Shown here one piece after another: positions 31,763 to 44,527 of a stretch of 64,000 bases of DNA. The notes below the pieces were generated by a model. The model ran no database searches. It was not told the origin of the DNA and saw nothing but the letters and a program-made list of their open reading frames with translations. The translations under genes were made by a program, and so were the position numbers. Position 1 is the first letter of the stretch. Each line of letters begins with the position of its first letter. Origin of the DNA: Neurospora intermedia (Eukaryota; Ascomycota; Sordariomycetes; Sordariales; Sordariaceae); contig BTPP01000004.1 in the NCBI GenBank assembly GCA_037102815.1, positions 1,860,001 through 1,924,000 on the forward strand, given 5' to 3'.

Positions 31763-32680
31763 ATGGCACCCAAGAAAGGAGTAAGCAAGAACCTTGCAGC
31801 TGGGCGTCCGCCCATGGCTACGCGACCTAAGAAAAAAGGAGTGGTCAAAAACCTGGCAGCAGGCCGTCCGCCCACGGTCACAAAGCCCAAGTCACTTGCG
31901 CGGAAAACCACGAAATCCATCATCAACAAACTCCATCTCCTAGAGAAGAGGAAGGTGCAGGCTATGAAGAAGAACGATAGCGCACAGGTCGCGGCAATTG
32001 AGGCCGAGATCGATGCTTTGGGTGGTATCGAGAAATATCAGGAAGCAAGTCTCCAGGGGCAGAGACATGATCGAGGCGGCGACAGCTCCAACGTGCTCAT
32101 GGAGTGGGTTGGGCCGTACCTCTCATCTGAGGAGTATAAAGAAGGCCGCTTGCGCATGTTGGAAGTTGGAGCGCTAAGTACAAAGAACGCATGTGCTCAA
32201 AGTAACCATTTCGACATCACTCGGATCGATCTCAACAGCCAAGAGCCTGGGATTCTGGAGCAGGACTTCATGGAGCGCCCGTTGCCCAAGGACGAGTCGG
32301 AGAAGTTTGACATCATCAGCCTTTCTTTGGTGCTCAACTTTGTCCCGGATCATAAGGACAGAGGCGAGATGCTGGTCCGCACGACACAATTTCTAACATC
32401 GCCGAAGCGGTTCTCCGGGACAACCGCTGCATTCTTTCCAAGTTTGTTCCTTGTGCTACCGGCCCCATGCGTCACCAACTCGCGATATCTAGATCAAGAG
32501 AGGTTAGCGGCTATTATGGAATCGATTGGGTACGAGATGGTGGAATCCAAGACAACCCAACGGCTGGTTTATTACCTGTGGAGGAGAACATCAGATCAGG
32601 TTGGAAACGACAGGCCGTTTCGCAAGGAAGAGATACGTTCTGGCTCGTCACGCAACAACTTTGCCATTACCTTGGTCTGA
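31763..32680 (+). CDS. bmt2: 25S rRNA adenine-N1 methyltransferase, Bmt2-like
   Basis: Rossmann-fold SAM-dependent methyltransferase. Yeast Bmt2 makes one m1A in helix 65 of 25S rRNA. The single exon gives 305 residues from the ATG at 31763. The N-terminus holds two copies of a short basic repeat, KNLAAGRPP (near 8-16 and 27-36), in a nucleolar-signal-like Lys/Arg stretch. Motif I is RLRMLEVGALSTKNAC (about 131-146, replacing the common GxGxG), an acidic motif DLNSQEPGILEQDF follows, then FDIISLSLVLNFVPDHKDRG and the C-terminal LFLVLPAPCVTNSRYL. LEVGALSTKNAC, SLVLNFVP and LVLPAPCVTNSRY are hallmarks of the Bmt2 (DUF3321) family. No intron is needed. Confidence 0.9.
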   Translation: MAPKKGVSKNLAAGRPPMATRPKKKGVVKNLAAGRPPTVTKPKSLARKTTKSIINKLHLLEKRKVQAMKKNDSAQVAAIEAEIDALGGIEKYQEASLQGQRHDRGGDSSNVLMEWVGPYLSSEEYKEGRLRMLEVGALSTKNACAQSNHFDITRIDLNSQEPGILEQDFMERPLPKDESEKFDIISLSLVLNFVPDHKDRGEMLVRTTQFLTSPKRFSGTTAAFFPSLFLVLPAPCVTNSRYLDQERLAAIMESIGYEMVESKTTQRLVYYLWRRTSDQVGNDRPFRKEEIRSGSSRNNFAITLV

Positions 32681-33989
32681 GGTTTGCGAACATTTGGAAT
32701 GCACACAATCGAGATTAGTCACGACATCTAACAATGAATCACTCGACCGTTGTTGGAAGCCGCTAGATCGGACAACCACAACATTGGATTTCTCAAGTCA
32801 TATCGAGAGTGGGAGTATGTCGCCGTTGAGGATGACGACGCCCCATGATTTCCTCGGGAGCTGACGGCCTTGTACGACTCCTTGAAGAAATTGATGTCAC
32901 GAGAAAGCCATAGGAGAACTTGAAACGGTCGATCAGGAGCTTGTGGATTTGGTCGTTGCCTGTCAGGTGTCCTAATATGATTTCAGACCGACATGTCAAC
33001 CGCGCAGATGGGCTATTTGGGAACGGTACGGGGAACCACTTTCAAGAGAGTTCCATGACCTCAAGCTGGCGTCCGAGTCCGGTGCTCATCGATTAAAGAG
33101 CACGGTGATGGTAGCGGAAGTATCAGAGGCAACTACATAATGGTATGGCAAGAGGGAGGTTATGGACGACCGAGTTTGAACGCGAAGGAATGTCGTCGTT
33201 GGCAAAACTACCTCCCGCTGCCTACACTTTGCTACCGCATCAGGTTGAAGGCCCCTTCTCAAAGCATGACTTGGCTTTGATCCGCTCTTCTTTCAAGGCC
33301 GACAGCGGGACTGTTCGATGAGTGTATGTCTACGGTGTTTCCGGTCCACCTGGTGGGCAAGACATTCCCCAGGTCTCGGGCGGTCCGGATATGCTAACGT
33401 GTCGGCGGATCGAGAGTCAGACAGCTGCACCTATCCTTGACAGCGAAAGCTATTTCCGGTGCAAACTGTCTGTATCCAGTTGGGCTACCGCCTACCGAAC
33501 ATACTGATATCATGATCATACGTAATGATCCCAGGGATAGGATAGACCATTTGGCCCGCCAGACGCCAACATAAACAGTCTCATCTTCGCTCCGCCGCTC
33601 CGCATCTTCCGGCCGGCGCATCGCTGCCAGGAACTGCAGATAGGACCAACTTTCGCAAAGAAATCATAGAGCTTTTGCTTACGCTGCCCTCCCTTAGTAC
33701 CTTTTCTTCCGACACGCCGCTCCCATCGTGACCTTTGGTGCACCGTGCTCTGCCAAATCGACAAAGGACTATCCAAGGTTGGGACGCATCGTTGCATGAA
33801 AACATGCATCACCGAAACCTCTCGTGAAATTAGCAACCAGCCAGTGATCAACACATGGAACCTCCTCGACCTATCTGCCGTCTTGCTCATTCGTTCCAAC
33901 CTATCGCCGACCTATCACGACCCCAACAGACTGAGTCGAGACTTGTCAATCACGGCGCACTACTGCTTACCCCGCAACCAAGAAAACTG

Positions 33990-34013
33990 GGCTAGGTAAT
34001 GTATTACCTAGCC
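33990..34013. repeat. Perfect 11-bp inverted repeat, 2-base spacer
   Basis: Arms ggctaggtaat and attacctagcc flank GT. It may be a cruciform or hairpin. Function unknown. Confidence 0.9.
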
Positions 34014-36739
34014 AGCCAGCTGAAGTCGACGCCAATGCACTACCATCTGTCACCTGTGCACATGGACACCTCCTCCGCGGCAAAGATGTGATGATGTGAG
34101 GGATGCGGGACGCGTGCTTTGGGTTTCATGGAAAAGGCGGTGGGCAAATGTCCTGCATCGTCAGGTAGTCTTCGGCGCCTGATTCCGAGCTCGCCTAACC
34201 CAAGTGCAAAAGTCCGGAAGAACGGACGATTGATACGTGGTATTGAGATTGAACATGATTAGAGACGAGATATCTATTGTCATCTCGAGGCTTCAATGCC
34301 CAGTCAAGTGTATTGCGTCCTTCTCCGGATGGACGTGGACGCAAGGGGAAGCTTTCGACGTCAAATGCGGAGTAAAACGCCGGGCGACCTCTCATTCGTC
34401 TAACTCGGACGACCTTGATAGTCAAAGACCACGACTGATAGGTAGGTAGGTAGGCACTGGCACCCCATTACCACTCACACACAACTCGTCAAAAACAAAT
34501 CAGATCAAGTTGCCATTGACTTCCTCAGGCCCATCTTCCACCTCATCCGCCGTGATCGTGTGATCACCAATTTCAAAAGAAAACTCCCAACAATTTCCCC
34601 TCATCTTGAAACGCGATCAGAGCTGCATAGATAGCACACAAGTGGCAACTTTATCGGTCGATCCGTTGTAGCTTGACACAAAGTCGTCAATCAAATCAGA
34701 CCCTTGTCTCACCTTATACACTACAGACCTTGTCAAACAAAACGTTAGCCTAGTAGCGTCGTAGTATCGTAGTATTCTCCCATTCGGGGACATTTTCATC
34801 AATACGTTTCGCTTATGAAGCGGAGGATAATGATTTACACTTTCAACCTTCTTTTACACAAAATCATGGCCGTCTCCGCGCCGTCCAGCCACTTGTTTGT
34901 CAGTGCGGAATCAACAAGTCAACCCACTCCAGTCCCGAAACCAACCACCGCAGATCCGGTAACTTGCGCAATGTAGCATTTATCTCGCGATACACTACCT
35001 CGAGTCTATTTGGGATAAACAATTGGATCGACGCCGTCACGCTAGTCTTTGTGTGGAGCCTATCGATGGTGGCTTTGCTAGTTAAAGATGGGGAAATTCT
35101 TGGTGATCTCGGCAACTACTTCACCTCGAACTACACTACGTAGCCAAGCGATGTGATAAAAAGTCCGGATATGCGTTTACCAAACCAGACCCAGTAAGGG
35201 TCCGGACCTTTTGTCACACCACCTGGTAGCCTAGCTCCGCAGTTCCGTAGTGTAGACTCTTGGGGATAGCCGTCGATGGACTGAAGCAAAAGAAATTGAT
35301 GATCGTCATGGTGTCACCTTTGTTTCTTTCTTTCAAGTGAAGCGCAGCATCCAGACTAAGCTAACTGTCTGAGCAGACATGCAGCTAGTATGAGGATTTG
35401 TTGCGGGACTATCCGTCAACTGTAGTGTATTTGTCTCAACTATTAGGTTTTCGTTAAGTGAGTTGAAGTCCAAATATGGCGTGCGATGATTATCTGGGGG
35501 TGGGCGGGCGGCTTGGGAACCTTTTCGTTAACGCCCTCTTGAACAAGAAGGGTAAAGTTTACTCTTGGGCACAATTTCAATCTGGGACAATTTGACATGT
35601 TAGCGTGCATCTGAGAAACATTTTAGTGGTGGACAAGATGCATCAAGGAAAACCACCACTCACCAGTTTTTCGAGGGAGTGTTGAGGAGAAGTCCCACCA
35701 TCTAACCGCACCACGACCCTCAATTATCGACATTCATAATTAAGTGACCAGTGGTATAGATGTCTACACCTTATCTGTACATTCTTGTGATTTCCAGTTA
35801 GTTGGCTGCCTTGAATTAAATAGTTCATCGACCAATATAACCGCTTCTCTATCATCAGGACTGTCATCAGGAGTTGCAGAGATAGATAGATCACAACCAA
35901 GGCCAAATATCATATCATGCCAACTGACGACCTTCTTATGTTTTTTTGGCGATGAGATATTGAGGTAGCCCAAGACATCAACATACAAAACGGTCACCGA
36001 AGGTGCTAGTTCACAAGCCTGTACAAACAAACCATCTCGGAGTACAGTCTAGCTAGCCACCATAGTCGTCGTCAAAGAAACACACAACAAAATGGAACCT
36101 ACCTATCATTTCCGATCTTGAGCAGAAAGACCTACCAATCAGAGCAATAATCCGCCCTCCCAAACGGCTGTGGCTTTTTACTTACACAGTAATCACAGTC
36201 ACGTGTATCGATGTATCCCAATCCCAACGGCCCTATCGCTTCTCCGGGCATGTCTAGCTGGTCACACTTGGTGTACACCATCTGTCTCATCGTATCGTAT
36301 TGTATCATCGTACGTTCTTGTGAGACGGTTACACCACATATTGGGTACTAGTGTACATACACTGCACCAAGACGCCAATTCCCTCAAACACGAAAAAAAG
36401 AGTAATTTCCGTTCCACCAACGGTCGTAGAAGTGGAAGGACGGGAGCCACTGACTGGACTACGTCAGGTTAGATGTGGAAGGAGGTCACGGTATCTGTAT
36501 TACAGACAGACGCAGAAGGAGCTATCCACCGAAAGTCAACTTGGATGTGAAGGAAGGTGCGGTGCACATGGTGGAAAGACAACTGAATACTTCGGGGTTC
36601 GCCGGAGATTGCATGATATCTAGAGTGAAGTAGGTAGTAGGTAGAGGTAGGTAGCGTCTGGGGTATACAGTCTAGATTGTTTGAGATTCTCATGTCTCTA
36701 CTGTCGTGGAACAACATCCATGCCATCTGTCTGCTTGTG

Positions 36740-36804
36740 GCGTAACGGCGAACTTGGTAATCTTGGTAGCGAATGCATTCGGGGCATGCGGCATGCCGTT
36801 ACGC
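36740..36804. repeat. 65-base element bounded by 10-bp inverted repeats with internal palindromes
   Basis: Arms gcgtaacggc (36740-36749) and gccgttacgc (36795-36804) are perfect inverses. Between them are the palindrome cgaatgcattcg and a gcatgc pair. Could be a tiny MITE-like remnant or a protein-binding site. Confidence 0.85.
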
Positions 36805-37044
36805 AAGTTATTATGTTTGATTAATTGATGGCTTGGTGCCCTGACCAGAAACTTTTTGCTTCTTGCATTTTCGATGGTGAGTTGGGAGGTTGGTACGATG
36901 GCATTGACATTAAATACACAAAGATCAGCGAATATGATGTGGACGCTTGCTTTTAATTTTGAATTTGAATTTAATATACTCTAGTTTCTGATTTTCTACT
37001 GTCTTTTCCACCACTATGTGGCTATCCATGCCTGCCCTCACAGC

Positions 37045-38355
37045 TCATAGATCACCAATCTCCACAAAGCTCTTGATAACCCTATGTTGTTTCCTGGCTT
37101 CCTCGGACAACTCCGCGTTGCCAGGCCTATCAACAATATAGCTCTGCATGCCAGCTTGCTTTGCCGCCTCAACCTCCTTGACATTATCGCTGAGAAACAG
37201 CCACTCGCCGATAGGATACTCCTGGTGCTTGGCCGCAATCTTCTCGTAACTAGCCTTTTCCTGCTTCGGGCCCGCGTTGACCGTATCAAAGAAATCCGAC
37301 AGCCAGGGCAGGATGTCAGACGGCTCACCGTTGGTGTGTCCAAACAGAAGCTTCTGCGCCGGCACGGAGCCGGATGAGTAGATCATGACTTTGACACCTC
37401 CGTGCTCCCGCCAACGAGCCAACTGGGGCGCCACGTCGAGGAATAGGGGAGCCTTGAGCTCGCCGTTGCGGTAGCCTGTCTCCCACAGGTAGCCCTGGAG
37501 GCTCTTAAGGTACGAGATTTTGAGATCCTTGCTCATAAGATCGCGGACGTGCGCCGCGAGGGACTCTTGTGAGCCGGCATGCTCCGCGGGGAAGGCGGCG
37601 CGGTAAGGGGCGAACTCGGGAGAGTCCCACTTGGCCTTCAAGGTGCCTGGGAGCGCTTCAAGGGCGTAGGGGAACTATGGCCGCCGGCGAGAGGCGGTTG
37701 CTGTCAGTTCGAATTTGGCCTGTCTTGTCTCACTGGACCACGTAGTGACTCTCTTGTGACGTCTCCAGGCATACAGCTTTTCGCGCTTGCTTGCTTCCTC
37801 CTGGATCGTATCGTGAATAGCCGGCCAATCGGGTTTATAACCTGAGTCTGCACCGAGCCCATTGAGAGGGTAGGGTAGGGGAGGGGAGGGGAGGGGAAGG
37901 GGAGGACAAGAAAGCACAAGAAGGGGGTTGACGTAGTAGCAAGCAGCAAAGAGGCACTGCTGTTACCTTACTGCTGTGGAACGCTGCCAAACCGTGAAGG
38001 AAACGGGCTGGCGGCAGATAGAGAGGATAGAATGGGCAATGAGGGGCAAGAGAGAAGGATCAGGAGACATATGGTGTGGCTACCCGCGTGCAACAAAGCA
38101 CTGGGCTGGGCCGGCCCAAGAAGAACGGGTGTGGGTGTGCCTTACAAGAACGTCCTTGACAAATGAGATGGGACAGACGGTGCCCTCTGTTCGGCAAGGG
38201 AGATGTCATTAGCCAATCCATCACGCACAGACGAAAGACATGGTGTTCGCGGTCTCCACGAGGAAAACGGAGCCGGTGATGGGGATGGAGGTTGGGACTT
38301 TGGAGGAGGGGTATGCAGTACCAATATCGAGCAAAACCACCCTGATGGGAGCCAT
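37045..38355 (-). CDS. utr4: Enolase-phosphatase E1 (Utr4/MtnC-type), methionine salvage
   Basis: HAD-family bifunctional enzyme converting 2,3-diketo-5-methylthiopentyl-1-phosphate to the acireductone in the methionine salvage pathway. Three exons: 38355-38322, 38186-38146, 37674-37045, giving 234 residues. Intron 1 is 135 nt (GTACTG...GAACAG) and intron 2 is 471 nt (GTAAGG...CCATAG). The catalytic HAD motif I, LLDIEGT with Asp10, is created only when exon 1 is joined to exon 2. VCPISFVKDVLFPYA follows across the second join. Motif II is MIYSSGSVPAQKLLFGH, then DTVNAGPKQEKASYEKIA and the metal-binding GEWLFLSDNVKEVEAAK. Length and all motifs fit E1. The long second intron contains a G-tract array on the opposite strand. 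Confidence 0.95.
37868..37905 (+). repeat. G-tract array, potential G-quadruplex, inside utr4 intron 2
   Basis: Seven successive runs of 3-4 G separated by 1-2 bases (gggtagggtaggggaggggagg and on). It lies on the strand opposite to the transcript, so the pre-mRNA is C-rich (CCCCTCCCC) upstream of the acceptor. Confidence 0.85.
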
Positions 38356-41300
38356 GATGATGATGGTCACTGGTTTACTCGTTGTTGTTGCGTCGTGGTA
38401 GGCTCGAAAGAGGACTAGTTTACCCCACGGCAAGGGATAAGGCGAGGAGGGGAAAACGAAGGGGTCCAAATGGGCGGTGGCAGCGGGTGATGGGGTTGGT
38501 GAGACCGAGAGGACCTGCGCTGCGGCTTTACCCGTGGCTCCGAGTCAGAGACTGCAAGTCCGGGGAGCGGGCGATGAGCCGGTAGTGGGGTGACAAGGCC
38601 CGGGCGTGACCGTCAATGGAATGATTACGACCGGGAGGGAGCAGCAGGCGGTGAGCCAATTCGCCGTAGGTTGCTTCTTTGTTGATTGTTGCGGGGAAAT
38701 CGAAAGCTTCAGTTCTTGCAGAGTGTCCGTTGTTGAGGTTGTACGGAATCTCGCTCCCGCGTGCAGAAGAAAAATTTGCGGGCCTTAAGTTGTTGCGGTA
38801 AGTCACGGTAACGGTAACCTGAAATCTTCAACATCGACAGGTCCAGTTTTGGGGTATCACGAACATTTGCGCAAAACAAAACACCACAGGCCATCGTCTA
38901 CGGTTGCTGTGACGACAATGCCAGATGCCACAACTCTATCGATCGCTGATTACTACCCTCCGATTCCTCTCTCGGAGTTCGTGATGGGCATACCGTATAC
39001 ACGACGGACGGCATAGCGATGGTTCGGGGTCCTCTTTGACCTTTTATGTAGATGCCTCTCGGGAAGCGGTCAGAAAGTCAACCGGACAACCACAACGACA
39101 ACATTCATACGACTACCGTATTCCGTCCCGTCTCTCCTGGCGCTTCCCGTGTGATGAAATTCACATTCATCACACCATCACGACCACACCACGGATGTAC
39201 AGCGGAAACGAGACATAGGCGGCTCCGGTATGATGCATAATGTAAGCATGGCTGAACCCGTGCAAAAGATGACATAGAATACATACATGGTGCAGCAGCT
39301 AGGTGGACTTTGTGGGGTTGAACTAGGGAAGCTCGAATGCGCCAGCATGGCTTTGGTGGTAACAGACATGGAGCAGCCTGAAGACAGCATAAATATCGGG
39401 AAAAGGGGGAAATTGTAAACTGTAAACAATGATGGCTGCGACATGTGAACAACACGTTGGGAATGTTGACGACACGTTCGTCTGATAATCGACAGGAGCA
39501 GTGAACATGATCGGAGCTATGGGATTTCACCAGGCACTGTCCCTGGCATCGTCCATCGCACTGCCGAAGGAGATACGGAAAACTATCTTATTATCGGTCC
39601 CGGCCCCCCCGATACTGCGCGGTGTCGTCATCTTTTTCAACAAAAGCCGGCCGACCGGCGCCGTATCCAGGCACGCCGGCAGGGAGGACGCCTACTTCAG
39701 GAACGAACGTGAAAACTTGACAGCGCTCCGTCCACTTCCAGCTCCAATTGCTAATGCCTACCTACATCACTCATAAGCTTAGAGCCAACTCCACCGGAAA
39801 ACTCAAAACCAAGAAAAAATAACAACCAGTAAGATCAATTGGACAAGTCCACGTCAACACAGTTGACGAATACCATGGCTATCATTGTTTTGCCCAAGTT
39901 TCACTCTCGCGATGTTGGGAATGTCCTGAATGACAGTTGCATCGTTGTTGTTTACGACCGGCAGGGAGAGCCAGGCGGGTCAGGTCCATATATGTACATG
40001 AAAACAACAACCGCGCTCTTACACTGGTGTAGTACACAGGACCGCGGCAAAGTAACCGCTGGGTTTATGTTCATGCATTTTTTTTGACGGCCCGTCGACA
40101 CTCAGACATATCGTTTCACGAGCGAGACCCTTTTTGATGGATTCCTTCATTGAGATGTAATGACCGGCCTGGGGCTTTGCCAACACGTCTACTGGAATGA
40201 GATGTCGTTCTGGAAGTCTGCAAGTGCAAAATTACCAGTGTAATGAACAAACAAAAGATCCCATTGGTATTGTAAGATTCGCTTGTTCCAAAACAGCGGA
40301 ATTATACCCCAAAACGGGCATGCATTCTATTACAATAATTTCGGAGGGGTTCTCAAGTATTATCTCCTACGTCGTGACGTTGCAACGCGAAACGGCTGGG
40401 CACAATCTTCAGGTCATTGGACACAAAGGAGTCGATTTATCAACCGGGCTTTGGATAGTTATGAATTAGGCAAACGCTTACTTCTGTTACTATCATAGTG
40501 AACAACGATGTTGCGGCTGATATGACTGTCCGACCCGTCCGATTGCGCTCGCTCAACAATTACAACAAATTGCTCACTTCGAGTCACACTTGCAATTACC
40601 TTTTCACTTCACTTCCAATTTTCTTGCCTCCCAGTTCCGATAGACAGGATCCCAAAGGGTCACGAGCGTTGACACACGAATCGGACCCGCCACCTTCTTC
40701 AACCAAGTCGGTTCCCGCTGTCGCCGACGCCGCTAGGATGTTCCCCGCGGCGATTACTGTAGTGTACGTGTAGTTCGACAAGAGCGAGCGATAACGGCGG
40801 TCATCCTGTTGGAATCTGGGGTTACATGCGGTCACACGCGCTATGATCGAATGGCCAAGCTTTCGGAGCAGCCATTTGTTGAATGGTCCCCAAACCTCCT
40901 CAAAAAGTGGTGATAGCAAAGAGGGGATTCCCATGGCAAAATGATATCATGTGCCCTCTATATGTGGTCCCTAAGCTTTTTACCCCTCAAGCAGTGCCCC
41001 CTTTTACGAGGCCTTTCTCAAGATCCAATGCGATTGCGACTTGGGACACATGTGTTCCTCGTGTTAGTGCAAAACTCGCCCCCCGGCAACTGAATTGCGC
41101 CAATGTCGACCGTTTTTAACACTGATGGATGGGCCACGAGATCTGGATAATGGATTCGCTCATACCTAGCCGTCCCTTTTGTCTAGAGCCTAAACATCAT
41201 CGTTGGCCGTGATGACAACATTCCACCATCGCCATCGTCGCATTTCGCTGTTTCTTTCTTTGTTTGAGATGGCCGAGCTGCCCGGGCGATTATCGAATCA

Positions 41301-43649
41301 ATTGCATCGTCGTTACCTGCCCTTTACTTACACGTGTAAGTGGCGGTAGCCCCGTGCTGCAACTAGGTATGTGTAGTGTATGTTGTCCGTAGATTAGATA
41401 GATAGCAGCACCCTCTTTCGTCCGATAGTCTGCTTGTATTTATCGGATGGTATGCCACATTGCGACGGAACGTGCGAAGCAAGGTGAAAGTTCCACACAC
41501 CCCTCAACACCATTGCCGAGGCTTGGCGATGCGAGCACTTCACGAACCTTGCTGGCCACGCCTTTTGCTTTGTTTGTTTGGAATTGAAACGCGATAAGAA
41601 TCTCGCCGGAGTCGGGTGTTCTGAAGCTTATCGCCGGCTGTCTTTTCAGGATCGTGATCAGCACCCCCTTTCTTGATGCGCTAACAAACCAGAGTGGTGC
41701 ACATACACACGCCCCCAATCTTCATCCGAATTGCCTGCATTTTGTGGGGCAAAGAGGACTCCGGCAGCTTGTGCGGTCCATTCGTCCCAAAAGAGATCTT
41801 GGGTGCAGTTCAGTGCCGTGTCGCAGCCCTCGACAAATGTTGACTCGCCATGGCGCAATTGATTGCTCGCTGCTCATAGCGCACACGGTACTTCTGATCA
41901 TTTCGGAACGATGAGATGATGGGCCCCTTGGCGGCGAACGTCGAGACTCGGGAATGCTCAGAAAACTGGGGAAGTAGGCAACGTATGCGGCATACCCAGC
42001 TTGTACTTGTAATTTAGTTTCATATTCCGTGAAACCGTGACTTTGTTCACATCCCGAAGAGTAGGTATTATCGCGTGAATTGTCCCATGAACATCGAGAG
42101 AGGCAGCGTGGCATCTCTCACTCTTCTGAAACAAGAAACGCGTGTACGTATCGCCGGGCGGGCAAATTGCCAATCGACAGCGTTGTTGCTATTTTCGCAT
42201 CCCGAATAAGAAAGTGAGCAACGGTTTTGATTGAAGGAGAGGACGCTGCTGAAGCGATAATCATCAAGGAGGATTGCAGGGCGTGCGGACTGCGGACCGC
42301 AGGGCGCGTGCGTCTGTGCTTTTCTGGGTCATTACTACACCAACAGTGCTGCTTGTACACTGCCTCAAGTCAAGTCCTGCCTGTTTACCGCGTGGAGTGC
42401 CGCTCGCTCGCGGTGAAAGAGCAAATAGGAATGATCCAGACGCAACAGGAAGCAGACGGATGTCGCTTCGTTTGCTGCCGCTGACCAATGACTGTGGAGT
42501 AGCGAGCGCGAGTGTGTGAACTGAAACAGTTGAGAATGTTGGGAGTTCAGTGGTTGTGTTGTTGTTGTTGTTGATTGACGGAATTGGCAACCACGACAAA
42601 CCGGAAACGTATCCATCATTAAACCCGGCCCAAGATCATCTCGATGGTATCAAAAAGGGAGACCGGCTACTAGAAACGCGAATACAGTCTGGACAAGTGG
42701 CAGCTTCGTGTTGACACAAGAAGATTAACAGTGCACAATTGGTGATGACTCCGACGTGATCGCTATCCCCTTGGGAATTTGGAAGCTACCCATGCTCGCC
42801 ATTGATGACAAGTTTCCATCATCCATCTACTTTTGCCTCCCAAGCTCCGTTCTCGCTTGTACCCCTTACATTCGTCCCGCCGTACCGCAGCACGTAGGTA
42901 GGCATGCTAGTGCTGCGTACGCTCGTACCTACCCCTAGCTTCCTCCCACGTTTTTCCAAGCCACCCCTCGCCAGTCTCGTTTGGGATTCTTGAGGGTTCA
43001 GGTCAGATGTACGATTCTGACAGCGATTGCCTAGGTCGCGGTTGTCCTGACTTCATGCCATGATGGTTTACTCGTTCGATGTGACGGCAGTCGAATGAAC
43101 ATCATCGTCTGTCATGGCGGCATCCGTCTGACGTTGGGAGGCCATGAAATTTCGAGATGGCGATGTGGATAACGTGGCGCTAATCCCAATACAGCAATAT
43201 GTCACTAATCCGGATGATCAGGCGGGGCATCATCATAACTTAAACTGAGGTAAACTCCGTAATAACGGCTCTAGCGTATGGAAAACCCATTCCTGCCTCT
43301 GCGGCATGCTATTTGTCAGATTGAATGGCTTCCTGTTGCCGACACCTGGCGGCAGCGACAGCAAAGACGGGAGATCTAGGAAAGCTGGTCGAGCACGTGG
43401 AGATGCAACGCAACAAAACGTACATACACTCAACATTGAGGTTGCCATCATCCTTATCAGGAGCCGAAAAACGGCCAGATAGTCTGCAAAGACGGCGGAC
43501 GCGGGGAAACCTAGATCGGCGGTGTACGGAGTTGGACCTCTACGGCCACGCTAGTCGGCGATTGATACACGATAGCATGGAAGCCGCCATCCGTTATCCG
43601 TGGCCGGCATAGGAGTTGTCATTCCGTCCTTTCGACGTGCGTTGATGTT

Positions 43650-43683
43650 CAGTCAGTCAGTCAGTCAGTCAGTCAGTCAGTCA
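43650..43683 (+). repeat. CAGT tetranucleotide microsatellite (about 8.5 units)
   Basis: Uninterrupted cagtcagtcagt run. Confidence 0.95.
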
Positions 43684-44490
43684 TGCCGTTGCTGGTATGC
43701 ACTTCAAGCTCCGTACGCGGCATATGGGTTTGTACATCTAGACACGGTGTCAAACATTGACGGATTGCATTGGCACTCCCGCACTTTCACACAACTTAAC
43801 CGACTCATCTCACACAATGGAACGTGGAATTGGGGGTCCCTGAAAATGATGCCAATCTGCCTGTCTGCTGTGGCTTCTTGTGCTGCCAGTGTGAAGGAAC
43901 GGGGTGACGGCTGCCCCAACATTACCTTACATTACATGCCCGGTATTCAATACCTGGTCGGCGTTGGGGCGTTATGTGCTGTACCTGTGCGCTACTTTAG
44001 CCCACTGTGATGGTAAGCAAGGTACTGAGGTATCGTGTAGGTAGCGTGATACCAAAGACGGCGGGCTCGTGCAGGGACCCGAGGGCGGTGTGTGTCTTGG
44101 TTGGTGTGTTCATCTGTCTTGGGTCAGTTCCAGGTCGTTTCCAGTGTGGTTGCGTGGCAGCAAGCGAAGAATGCCATTCGTCGTCATTTGTCGAGATAGC
44201 CACCCAGACCGTGTCGTGACGAAATCTAGACACGTTGAGACTCAGCAGTGCGACCGGCCAACAGCCCAGTGTTCGCCCACCATTTCGCGACGCAGTGATC
44301 GGCAGACCCTGGCCGTCTCTTTGCTCGAAGCGGCCTTTTGCTGGGCAGCTGCGAGTGATGGAGTGACAAAGCGACGAGTGGAAGCCCGTCCCGCGGGCGT
44401 GCTTGCCCACCAACCCAGGGGGGTCACCCCCGACTCTGAGAAGTGGAAGCACTGGGCTGTTCAGCTCAGCGACGACGGAGGTCGGCCGCT

Positions 44491-44527
44491 CCAGTCACTC
44501 CAGTCACTCCAGTCACTCCAGTCACTC
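44491..44527 (+). repeat. 9-bp tandem repeat ccagtcact, about four copies
   Basis: Four exact copies followed by a partial ccagt, just before the presumed kinase leader. Confidence 0.93.

Larger units (their letters stand above)
32681..37044. other. 4.4 kb non-coding region
   Basis: No reading frame with convincing coding properties or family match on either strand. The longest (33516-33899 on the minus strand) has no domain character. It contains a 24-base hairpin, TAGG/CCTA microsatellite bits near 34440 and 36640, and a 65-base palindromic element near 36740. The last part is the 3' flank of the enolase-phosphatase gene. Confidence 0.5.

Noticed and set aside
40596-40934. 112-codon minus-strand frame in the gene-poor region
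   Set aside because: Isolated, without family resemblance or neighbouring exons.
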